Positions 34,711-42,375 of a DNA stretch of 64,000 nucleotides are shown here, in pieces; position 1 is the first letter of the stretch, and each line of letters opens with the position of its first letter. The notes beneath the pieces are model-generated. The model did not search any database, was not told where the DNA came from, and saw nothing but the letters and a program-made list of their open reading frames with translations. The stretch is from the NCBI GenBank assembly GCA_947483555.1, contig CANKMW010000023.1, forward strand, positions 1 through 64,000, read 5' to 3'. Origin of the DNA: Myxococcales bacterium (GTDB taxonomy: Bacteria; Myxococcota_A; Polyangia; Haliangiales; Haliangiaceae). Position numbers and translations under genes: made by a program.

Positions 34711-37700
34711 TCAACGCAGGTAACGCGCGATGACGGCGTCGTCGATCCGCGGCCGGACGACGCCGAGCTCGGCGACCGCAGCGACGGTGCGGTCGCACGG
34801 CCACGGCCCGCTGCCGAGCGCGAAGCCCGACGCCGGGAAGAACGACGCCAGCGCGGCGAGGCGCGACGAGCGGGCTCGCACCAGGGCGGCGCGGAAGCGG
34901 TCGTACGGTGCCGGCGCGACGGTGACGCCGGCCGCGATCATGGCGCGGCCGAGGCGGGCGTAGGTCATGGACTGCTCGACGTTGGCCAGGTGGTAGGTGC
35001 CGCCACCGAGCGGCGCCGCGACCAGCAGCGCGACGATCGCGGCGGCGACGAAGTCGACCGGCGTCATGTCGAGGATGGCGTGGTCGAGATCGAGGTAGAG
35101 CCCGAGCTCGGTCGCGCCGGCGAGATAGCGATGGAGGAAGTCGTCGGGGTTGCCGCCACCGCGCCGGGCGTGGCCGGCGATGAGCGCGGGGCGATAGACG
35201 GCGACCGGCAGGCCGCTCGCAGCGGCCGCGCGGGCGTGGGTCTCCGCGATCCACTTCGACAGCCCGTACGGCGTCCCGGCCTGCGCCGCGGACTCGGTGA
35301 GCATGGTGGTCTCGTCACCGTCGGCAGGCGCCGTGCTGATGGTCGACACCAGGTGGAATGGACGGGCGCGGCCGCCGGCCGCGGCGAGCTCGAGCAAGGC
35401 CAGCGTGCCGCCGACGTTGGCGGCCCGCAGGCTGGCGTAGGGTGCCAGCCAGCTCACGACGGCGCCGGCGTGGAGCACGACGTCGATGTCGGCGGCGACG
35501 GCGTGGTGGGCGCGATCGTCGAGGCCGAGGCGCGGCGCCGCCAGATCGCCGGCGATCGTGCGCAGGCGGCCGGCCGGAGGTGGCGCGATGCCGTGGCCAG
35601 CGAGGGTGGCGGCGACACGGGCGCTGGCGGCGGCGTCATCGGTGGCGCGCACCAGCGCGACCACGTGCAGGGAGGTGCGTGTGATCAGGGCCTCGATCAA
35701 GTGCGCGCCCAGGAACCCGGTGGCGCCGGTGACCAGGACGGTGGTGAGTGGCAGCCGTGGCTTCGCGAGCGGCGTCGCGATGGGCGGCGTGCGCGCGAGA
35801 TCGGCGGCGGCGAGGGCTCGATGGGCCGGCGCGGCCCCATGGGCGGCGAAGCTGTCAAGGCGGGCGGCGAGGTCGTCGATCGTCGATGCCTCGAACCACA
35901 GCGCGAGCGGCACGTCGCGGCCAAGGTCGTCGCCGAGGGCGGTGAGGATCTCGGCGGCGGCCAGCGAGTCGACGCCGGCGTCGGCGAGGGGGTCGTGCGG
36001 GCCGAGGCGGCGGCCGAGCGTGCGCGACACGATGCGGGCGATGCGCGATGCGAGCTCGGTTTCGGCTGCGGCTTCGGTTTCGGTTTCGGCTTCGGTTTCG
36101 GTTTCGGTTTCGGCTACGGTTTCGGTTTCGGCTGCGGTGCGAATGCCGGCGAGGGCGGCGAGGCGCGCGCCGTGGCGGCGGTCGATCGCCCCGCGCGCCA
36201 GCTTGCCGCTGGCGGTGAGCTGGCCGTTGTCGACGCTCGGCGCCTCGGCCACCAGGAGCACGCCGCGGGGTTGCTCCCAGGCGGCGAGGCCGGCACGGCG
36301 AGCGTGGGTGCGCAACGCGGCGAGCACGGCTGCGGCGGCGTCGGGGCGCTCGATCAGCGCTTCGAGCGCGGCCGAGTCGCCGAGCAGGCGGCCGAGCGCG
36401 TCGCGGTGCGGCAGGACCAGCGCGGCGATCCCGGGCGCGCCGGCGGCGGTGTGAACGTAGACGCGGTCGACGATCGCCGCCGTCGCGAGCGCGGCCTCGA
36501 CGCGCTCGGCCGACACGAACTCGCCCTGGGCGAGCTTGACGGTGTTGCGCAGGCGGCCGATCACCCGCACCGTGCCGCCGGCGCCGCGCTCACCCAGATC
36601 GCCGGTGGCGAAGTAGCCCTCGCCGTCGATCGCCGCCGCGGTCGCCGCTGGATCGCCGAGGTAGCCAGCGATCACGTGCGGGGTGCGCACCCAGATCTCG
36701 CCGCGGGCGGGCGCACCGGGATCCGCGGCGTCGCCAGGAGTCGGCACCAGCTTGACCTCGACATGGGCCTGGATGCGGCCGTCGACGGTGATGGTCCCGA
36801 CCTCGGTGCTGCCGTAGCCCTCGGTGACCCAGATGCCGGCAAAGCAGCGGCGCAGGAAGCCCAGCACCTCGGGGCTGACCGGCGCGCTGCCGACCGAGAG
36901 CGACTGTAGATTCCGGCCGAACGCCAGCCGGGCCTCGGCAAGTGCGCGGGCTTCGTGCGACGCGCGCGGGGTGTCAGGTTCGGCGGCGATCGCCGCCCGC
37001 AATCGCCGCTGGTAGCTGGCATGCAGGACATCGAACAGGCGCGGCACCGAGCCGAGCAGCGTCGGCTCGAACCCGCGCAGCTCGTCCATCAGGTGGGCAC
37101 CGCCACGCGAGAACGCGATGGCGGCGCCGTGCACGAGCAGCCCGGGCAGGAACATGCGCTCGCTCAGATGGGAGAGCGGCTGAAACGACAGATGGCGCGC
37201 CGGCTGGCCGACGCCGTAGGTGGCGAGCATGGCGTGGAACGTGGCGTAGCTGCGCATCGCGCCGCGCGGCGTCCCGGTGCTGCCGCTGGTGAACAGGACC
37301 GTGTACAGCTCGTCCTCGCGGCGTGGCGGCGGCGGCGGCGGGGCCGCGCTGGCGCCAGCGGCGATCAGGTCCTCGACGCGAACCCGCGCCGGTCCGGCCC
37401 CCGATCGGAGCGCCGGCCACGCCCGCGCCGCTTCCTCGCTGGCGTCGCACACCACCAGCAGGCGGAGCCCCGGCGCGAGCGCGGCGAGCCGGTCGGCGTC
37501 GGCGGCCTCGCACACCAGGATCGCGGGCCGGGTCAGCGCGAGGACGCTGGCGGCGCGCTCGGCGCCGTCGTCGGGCGCCAGCGGCACCGACACGTAGCCA
37601 CGGGCGATCGCCGCCAGGTCGGCCATGATCCACTCCGGCCGGTTACGGGTGGCGATGGCGAGAAAGATGCGGCCGTCGTGGTGGGCGGCCGGGTCCGGAT

Positions 37701-38685
37701 CGACGCGCGCCGCCAGCGCGCGACCGAGCGCCATCGCCTGCGTCCAGACCTCGCCATAACCCAACGCTGGGTCGGGCGCGCTGGCGAGAAACAGCGGTCG
37801 GTCGCGGTGCAGCGCGAAGGCGCGGCGCATGGTCGCGAGCAGGGTGTCGGCGAACAGCTCGGCGGCGAGCACCTGGCACGCCGCGACCGCGAGCGCGGCG
37901 GTGCCGCCCGGTGGCGCCGTGAGGGTGATGCGCACGTAGCGAGCGACGCAACCGTCGTCGACCTCGACCCGCAGCCTGCCGGCGGCGGCGGCGGTGTGTT
38001 CGTGGCTGTAGCTCCCCGGCGGTGGGTCGCCGGCCGGGGTCGCGAAGCTGAACCTGACGATCGTGACCCGCGCTCCCGCCGCCACGCCGTCGAGGTCAGC
38101 GTGGACCGCCGCGACGAAGCTCGGCTTGCCCAGATCGATCTCCCACCACGCGATCGGCTCCGCTTCGGTCGCGGCCGCCCACGGCGGTAGCCCGCCCGCG
38201 GTGGTGGTCGCGCGCGTCGACTGGCGCGTGTAGCAGTACCCGGCGGCGTCGTGGATCGGAATGACCTCCTCGAGGCCGTCGAGCGATCGGATCAGCCCGC
38301 GCCGCTGCACGCGCAGGTGGGCAACCAGGGGCGCCCGCCGCGCGTCGTCGATCTCGATCGGCGGGGTCGATGCCGTCAGCGTCCACGACTCGTTGGCGGC
38401 GCCGCTGCCAAGGCCGGGCCGCACCAGCTCGATCGCCCACGCCGCGCGCCAGCGATGCCCGTCCGGCTCGCCGTCGACCGGCGCCAGCGCCACCGTTGCA
38501 CGGCCGGCGTCGAGCCGCAGCTCGAGGCTGACCTCCTCCGCGGTCCCCATCACCTCGACCGCCGTACCGGCGGCGCCCAGGCGAACCGGCGGCCGGCCGT
38601 CGAGCGAGATAACCAGCGCGCGACCAGCCAGCTCGGCGACGAGCCACGCCTCGCTCGGCGTCCAGCTCACGACCGGCTCGGGCAC
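34711..38685 (-). CDS. car: Carboxylic acid reductase (A-PCP-R) with N-terminal discoidin-like domain
   Basis: It encodes 1,324 residues from a GTG; TACGCT ends 7 nt upstream. Domains in order: about 1-290, a beta-rich region including AWWEIDLGKPSFVAAVHADL and ARYVRITLTAPPG, which resembles an F5/8 type C (discoidin) fold. Next is the adenylation domain with VLFTSGSTGTPRGAM (about 455) and EGYGSTEVGTITVDG. A Glu-Thr/Glu-Ala repeat linker encoded by the hexamer tract comes at about 850-877. The carrier domain has Ser near 905 (DAGVDSLAAAEIL). The thioester reductase domain has TGATGFLGAHLIEAL (about 983) and YGLSKWIAE. It should activate a carboxylate with ATP and reduce it to aldehyde with NADPH. 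A phosphopantetheinyl transferase is required elsewhere. Confidence 0.85.
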   Translation of the reverse strand: MPEPVVSWTPSEAWLVAELAGRALVISLDGRPPVRLGAAGTAVEVMGTAEEVSLELRLDAGRATVALAPVDGEPDGHRWRAAWAIELVRPGLGSGAANESWTLTASTPPIEIDDARRAPLVAHLRVQRRGLIRSLDGLEEVIPIHDAAGYCYTRQSTRATTTAGGLPPWAAATEAEPIAWWEIDLGKPSFVAAVHADLDGVAAGARVTIVRFSFATPAGDPPPGSYSHEHTAAAAGRLRVEVDDGCVARYVRITLTAPPGGTAALAVAACQVLAAELFADTLLATMRRAFALHRDRPLFLASAPDPALGYGEVWTQAMALGRALAARVDPDPAAHHDGRIFLAIATRNRPEWIMADLAAIARGYVSVPLAPDDGAERAASVLALTRPAILVCEAADADRLAALAPGLRLLVVCDASEEAARAWPALRSGAGPARVRVEDLIAAGASAAPPPPPPRREDELYTVLFTSGSTGTPRGAMRSYATFHAMLATYGVGQPARHLSFQPLSHLSERMFLPGLLVHGAAIAFSRGGAHLMDELRGFEPTLLGSVPRLFDVLHASYQRRLRAAIAAEPDTPRASHEARALAEARLAFGRNLQSLSVGSAPVSPEVLGFLRRCFAGIWVTEGYGSTEVGTITVDGRIQAHVEVKLVPTPGDAADPGAPARGEIWVRTPHVIAGYLGDPAATAAAIDGEGYFATGDLGERGAGGTVRVIGRLRNTVKLAQGEFVSAERVEAALATAAIVDRVYVHTAAGAPGIAALVLPHRDALGRLLGDSAALEALIERPDAAAAVLAALRTHARRAGLAAWEQPRGVLLVAEAPSVDNGQLTASGKLARGAIDRRHGARLAALAGIRTAAETETVAETETETEAETETEAAAETELASRIARIVSRTLGRRLGPHDPLADAGVDSLAAAEILTALGDDLGRDVPLALWFEASTIDDLAARLDSFAAHGAAPAHRALAAADLARTPPIATPLAKPRLPLTTVLVTGATGFLGAHLIEALITRTSLHVVALVRATDDAAASARVAATLAGHGIAPPPAGRLRTIAGDLAAPRLGLDDRAHHAVAADIDVVLHAGAVVSWLAPYASLRAANVGGTLALLELAAAGGRARPFHLVSTISTAPADGDETTMLTESAAQAGTPYGLSKWIAETHARAAAASGLPVAVYRPALIAGHARRGGGNPDDFLHRYLAGATELGLYLDLDHAILDMTPVDFVAAAIVALLVAAPLGGGTYHLANVEQSMTYARLGRAMIAAGVTVAPAPYDRFRAALVRARSSRLAALASFFPASGFALGSGPWPCDRTVAAVAELGVVRPRIDDAVIARYLR
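36055..36138 (+). repeat. (GGTTTC)n hexanucleotide tract A, inside the carboxylic acid reductase gene
   Basis: About 14 consecutive six-base units of the form TTCGGY (phase-equivalent to GGTTTC/GGCTTC). In the minus-strand gene each unit encodes Glu-Thr or Glu-Ala, making the acidic linker before the carrier domain. Because the unit is six bases, copy-number change keeps frame and alters only linker length. Confidence 0.9.
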
Positions 38686-38719
38686 GGGCGCCAGCGTATC
38701 TGATACCGTGCCGCCGCGC

Positions 38720-40945
38720 TCACGGCGGAGCGGACGGCTCGAGCGTGAGGCCCTCGACCTCGGTCTGGACCTTGATGCGGGCCTCGATCTGACGGGCGCT
38801 GGCGGTGGCCAGTGACCGCGACAGATCGTCGGCGCGGGCGCTGGCGGCGGTCAGGCTGGCGATGAGGCGCTTGCGCAGCTCGGCGGCGTCGGTGCCCGGT
38901 AGCTTGCCGACCGAGGTCAGGCTGCGCTCGAGATCACCGGCGCGCGCGGTGACGTCGGCGAGTTGCTGGCGCAGGGCGGCCAGCTCGGTCTCGACCTTGC
39001 CCAGCTCGGCGCGCGCGACGGCGATGTCCTTGACCCGCGCCAGCATCGCCGGCGGCAGGCTGGTGCCCTCGAGGTAGAGGCCGAGGGTGGCGCCGTCGCG
39101 ATCGAGGATGGTGAGGCGTCGTTCGACCGGCTGGCGCTCTTCGATGACCAGCTTGCTGGTGCGGCCAGGCGCCAGCGGCACCGGCACCAGCACGGCATGG
39201 TCGCCACGCTCGGCGCCCGGCGGCAGGTCGCCCATCGTGTAGCCGCTGGTCGGGACGTGGCGCAGGAAGATGCGGGTCGCCGGTCGAGCACCGGCCTCGA
39301 TCGAGTACGTGGTGCGCCGGATCATCGCGTTCTCGACGATCGCGACGCCGCGGTCGATGGCGACCAGTCGCGACGGCCGTTCGTCGCCGGTGGTCGCGAC
39401 CCGCACCCGCGTGCCGCCGTCGACGGCATAGGGCAGGTAGGTGGTCTCGCCGCCGGCGGTCCGTCGCATCAGGCCCTCGCCGGCGAAGCTGCCGTCGGCG
39501 TAGACCGCGACCGGTCCCGGCTCGAGGCCGAGCCCGGCGGGTAGCTCGACCCGTGCGGCGCGCAGCGGGTGCAGGTCGGAGCCCGGGGCGCCGGGGTCGG
39601 GGCGGAACAGGAAGACATCCTGACCGACGACGCGGCGGCTGAGCACCGACACCAGCGTCGACGTGCCGCTCGGCACCGTGACCCGTTCGCCGAGCTCGTG
39701 ACGGGTCGACCCGGCGACCTCGGTGGTGGTGGTGGTGGCGCGCACGCTGCGCTCGAGCCGCGCCGAGCCCGATCGCCGGCTGCCGCCGCCGGCCCCGCCG
39801 TCGGCGGCGCGGTCGCCGATCTCGAACTCGACGCGCTGGTCGTGGCTCGCGGCGCGGCCGATCGGCATGGTGTCGCCGAACGGACGGATGTCGAGCGTCT
39901 GCTCGACGCCGCGCTCGATCAACGCGGTCCGGACCGCGGCGGCGCGCCGCGCCGACAACCCCCACGGGTCGGTCTCGCCGGCGGCGGCGTGACCGGCGAT
40001 CGCGACGCTGGTGATGTCCGGATTGCCGCGCAACACCGCGGCGACCGCGTCGAGGATCGGGCTGGCCGCGACGCCGGGGCTGGCGGCGCCGGCGCCGAAG
40101 TAGATCTTGTCGAGGATGACGATCTGGTTGGCGGTCACGACCACGCGTCCGCGATCCGGACATCCGTCGTCGTCGTCGAGCCCGTTGTAGGCCTCGGACT
40201 CGTCGGGGCACCGATCGTCGACATCGGCGATCCGATCGTGATCGTTGTCGGCGTCGGGACAGCCGTCGTCGTCCTCGAAGCCATCTCGATCTTCACCGGC
40301 GCCGGGGCAGCTGTCGCTGGCATCGGCGATGCTGTCACCGTCGCGGTCGCCCGGCGATGCGCTCTCGGCGGTGACCGGCGCCAGCGCGCCAGGCTGGATC
40401 ATGATGCCGCTGGCGTCCGGCCGCGGCACGAAGTGGGGGGTGCGAAGGTCGGTCGAGAATGACAGCGGCGCGCCGGTGGCCAGCGTCAGGCGCACGCCCT
40501 CCCAGCCTTCCTCGGAGACGTTGTCGACCATGGCCCAGGCCTGGAGCAGCACGTCGCCGCCCGGCTGGTCGGGCAGCGCGACGCGGTAGGTGGTCTTCCA
40601 CGCCGCGGTCGGGACCGCGTACGACACGGTCACCCGGCGGCCCGGCTTCGAGAGCACGACGTCGACGACCACGCGGCCGCCCTCGCTCTCGGCCGGCGTC
40701 GGCAGGACGGCTGCCACCTGCTGGGCCTCGCCGTCCTGGTCGATCACGGTGAGCGTCTTGATCACGTCGTCGACCTCGTGCGGGCGGAGCACCAGGCGCA
40801 GCCGATCGGTCACCAGCGTGCCCGAGCGCTCGAAGTGGCCGATGCCGCTCTGGAACAGCACCACGCGGTCGAGGCGCAGCGCGGGTGGACGGGTGGCGGC
40901 ACAGCCGGCGACCAGGGTCGCGGCGGCGAGCGAGAACGTGCGCAT
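38720..40945 (-). CDS. DUF4139-type lipoprotein interrupted by thrombospondin-type-3 and OmpA-like segments
   Basis: It encodes 741 residues with lipobox ATLVAGC. Residues ~25-195 (VVLFQSGIGHFERSG, AWKTTYRVALPDQPGGDVLL) are the first part of a DUF4139-like beta protein. Residues ~198-268 are Asp-rich TSP3 calcium repeats (DRDGDSIADASDSCPG, DDDGCPDADNDHDRIADVDD). Residues ~275-375 look like an OmpA-type domain (DKIYFGAGAASPGVAASPIL, ARRAAAVRTALIERGV). The remainder returns to DUF4139 (RIFLRHVPTSGYTMGDLPPG, LVIEERQPVERRLTI) and ends in a coiled coil. It is probably anchored to the outer membrane and perhaps touches peptidoglycan. Confidence 0.75.
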   Translation of the reverse strand: MRTFSLAAATLVAGCAATRPPALRLDRVVLFQSGIGHFERSGTLVTDRLRLVLRPHEVDDVIKTLTVIDQDGEAQQVAAVLPTPAESEGGRVVVDVVLSKPGRRVTVSYAVPTAAWKTTYRVALPDQPGGDVLLQAWAMVDNVSEEGWEGVRLTLATGAPLSFSTDLRTPHFVPRPDASGIMIQPGALAPVTAESASPGDRDGDSIADASDSCPGAGEDRDGFEDDDGCPDADNDHDRIADVDDRCPDESEAYNGLDDDDGCPDRGRVVVTANQIVILDKIYFGAGAASPGVAASPILDAVAAVLRGNPDITSVAIAGHAAAGETDPWGLSARRAAAVRTALIERGVEQTLDIRPFGDTMPIGRAASHDQRVEFEIGDRAADGGAGGGSRRSGSARLERSVRATTTTTEVAGSTRHELGERVTVPSGTSTLVSVLSRRVVGQDVFLFRPDPGAPGSDLHPLRAARVELPAGLGLEPGPVAVYADGSFAGEGLMRRTAGGETTYLPYAVDGGTRVRVATTGDERPSRLVAIDRGVAIVENAMIRRTTYSIEAGARPATRIFLRHVPTSGYTMGDLPPGAERGDHAVLVPVPLAPGRTSKLVIEERQPVERRLTILDRDGATLGLYLEGTSLPPAMLARVKDIAVARAELGKVETELAALRQQLADVTARAGDLERSLTSVGKLPGTDAAELRKRLIASLTAASARADDLSRSLATASARQIEARIKVQTEVEGLTLEPSAPP

Positions 40946-40950
40946 GAGTT

Positions 40951-40971
40951 CCTCCACCCCAGGAGTGGAGG
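40951..40971 (-). promoter_or_regulatory. Hairpin sequestering the Shine-Dalgarno of the DUF4139 gene
   Basis: In the mRNA direction CCUCCAC (40971-40965) pairs perfectly with GUGGAGG (40957-40951) across a 7-nt loop. The 3' arm contains the GGAGG ribosome-binding site, 5 nt before the AUG at 40945. The ribosome-binding site would be hidden until the stem is opened by heat, a protein or upstream translation. Confidence 0.5.
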
Positions 40972-40986
40972 CGAACCCGGCGCCGG

Positions 40987-41562
40987 TTACATGGGGCGCG
41001 CCGACGACCGCTCGACCGGCACGCGATCCCACGTGGGCCGCAGGTCGAGCTCGTCGATCCAGCGATCGAGATACGCGCGATCGAGCTGGTCGCCACGCAT
41101 GGCGAGGATGCCCGCGATGTCGGCGAACTGGCGCTCGGACTGGCTGTCGCGCGCCCAGGCGAGCTTCGCGATGATCACGTCCTCGGCCGTCGCCAGCGCC
41201 GCTGGTACCCCCGCGATCAACCCCGCCACCCGCCGGCGCAGCTCCTCGTGCGCATGAGCGGTGTCCTTGCGAAACACCAGATCGACCTTCCATCCCGTCG
41301 TCAGGTCGATGATGTTGAACATGCCCCGGCACCGCAGCTCCTGGCGCGCGACGTCGAGGTCGACGTAGAAGCGGTCGCGATCGATCGCCGCGAGAAAGTG
41401 CTCCAGCGCGTCCGGGCTCGGATCGAACACGACGTCGATGTCCTGGGTCGTGCGCGGCACGCCGTGTGCGGAGCTGGCGAACGAGCCTACGACCATGTGC
41501 GCGATCCCGAGCTGAACCAGGATCTCGGTCAGCCAGCGAATCGTATCGCCGGGGCCGCTCAC
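40987..41562 (-). CDS. Nucleotidyltransferase-fold protein
   Basis: It encodes 191 residues. VVGSFASSAHGVPRTTQDID followed by VVFD is the GS-x10-DxD signature of Pol-beta-type nucleotidyltransferases. IIDLTTGWKVDLVFRKDT supplies the third acidic position, and ATAEDVIIAKLAWARDSQSE is typical of the AbiEii/DUF6036-like branch. It overlaps the 83-residue gene upstream by 4 bp (ATGA). The arrangement resembles nucleotidyltransferase toxin or resistance modules, but the partner is not a recognised antitoxin. Confidence 0.78.
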   Translation of the reverse strand: MSGPGDTIRWLTEILVQLGIAHMVVGSFASSAHGVPRTTQDIDVVFDPSPDALEHFLAAIDRDRFYVDLDVARQELRCRGMFNIIDLTTGWKVDLVFRKDTAHAHEELRRRVAGLIAGVPAALATAEDVIIAKLAWARDSQSERQFADIAGILAMRGDQLDRAYLDRWIDELDLRPTWDRVPVERSSARPM

Positions 41563-41810
41563 GGCGCCGGCGCGGGCTGGCCGGGCCAGACCTTGGCGTA
41601 GAGCACCTCGCCATGGAGGACGCGGAACAGCGCGCGCATCGCGGTGTGCTCGTCGTAGTCGGGGTGGCGAGCGCGGATGCCGTCCATCGACGTGCGGCGC
41701 GCCGCCTCCGACATCTCGAGCGCCAGCTCGAGGCGGCGGTCGATCGTCATGCGCCGATAGACGCCGAGCTGGACGGCGTGGGCCTCCGGCGTCGTATCGC
41801 TCGATCGCAT
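41559..41810 (-). CDS. Small helical partner of the nucleotidyltransferase
   Basis: It encodes 83 residues. MTIDRRLELALEMSEAARRT, RARHPDYDEHTAMRALFRVL then HGEVLYAKVWPGQP. Short proteins of this pattern are commonly encoded immediately before nucleotidyltransferase-fold genes. TAAGAT ends 7 nt before ATG, a leaderless-type promoter for the pair. No domain name can be given with confidence. A two-gene module with the downstream enzyme is the main inference. Confidence 0.7.
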   Translation of the reverse strand: MRSSDTTPEAHAVQLGVYRRMTIDRRLELALEMSEAARRTSMDGIRARHPDYDEHTAMRALFRVLHGEVLYAKVWPGQPAPAP

Positions 41811-41820
41811 CGCGCCGATC

Positions 41821-42375
41821 TTACAGGAACCAGCCCGAGGCGACCATCGCGACCGCGACCACCGGGGCCAGCGAGACCGCGCACGCCAGCGCGTAGTCGC
41901 GCACGCGGATCTCGGTGAGCGCCAGCGCGTACGACAGCGGCGCGTTGAACCAGACCACCAGCCGCATGAGCAAGACCGATCGCACCGGGTGGCTCTCGAC
42001 CCGTGCGAAGACGCGAGCGACCAGGCGATTGCGCGGCCGCCACGGCTCGGCGACGGCGCGGCGCACCAGCCGGGCGGTGAGGAACGGCAGGATCACGGCG
42101 AGCAAGCCGCCGGTGTAGCCGACGGCGAAGCCCAGCCAGGGACCGAACGCCAGCCGGCCGCCGACGACGAACGCCATGCCGGGCATGCCGGCGTAGGCGC
42201 CGGCGACGAACACGCCGACGAAGATCGCGGGCGCCGCCGGTCCGAGCGAGTCGAGCCAGGCGCGGACGCTGCTCGGCGTGATGGCGCCGGTCCGCCACAG
42301 GTAGATCGCGCCGGCGCCGCCGGCACCGATCAGCGCCACGATCAGCGCCCGCCAGATGAGCTGGGAGCGCGGCAC
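41821..42375 (-). CDS. TVP38/TMEM64-family (VTT domain) membrane protein
   Basis: It encodes 184 residues from a GTG that shares one base with the stop codon of the upstream gene (TAGTG). Membrane segments include LIWRALIVALIGAGGAGAIY, AAPAIFVGVFVAGAYAG, GPWLGFAVGYTGGLLAVILP, and two C-terminal helices around SYALALTEIRVRDYALAC. The FVVGGRLAFGPWLGFAVGYT region is the VTT/DedA re-entrant signature. Family members are linked to lipid scrambling or membrane homeostasis. It is coupled to the AgmX/PglI lipoprotein gene. Confidence 0.82.
   Translation of the reverse strand: MPRSQLIWRALIVALIGAGGAGAIYLWRTGAITPSSVRAWLDSLGPAAPAIFVGVFVAGAYAGMPGMAFVVGGRLAFGPWLGFAVGYTGGLLAVILPFLTARLVRRAVAEPWRPRNRLVARVFARVESHPVRSVLLMRLVVWFNAPLSYALALTEIRVRDYALACAVSLAPVVAVAMVASGWFL

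Noticed and set aside
34648..36909. A 753-codon plus-strand frame containing a Gly-Phe-Gly repeat
   Set aside because: It is antisense to the carboxylic acid reductase. The GFGFGFG run is only the hexanucleotide tract read on the other strand.
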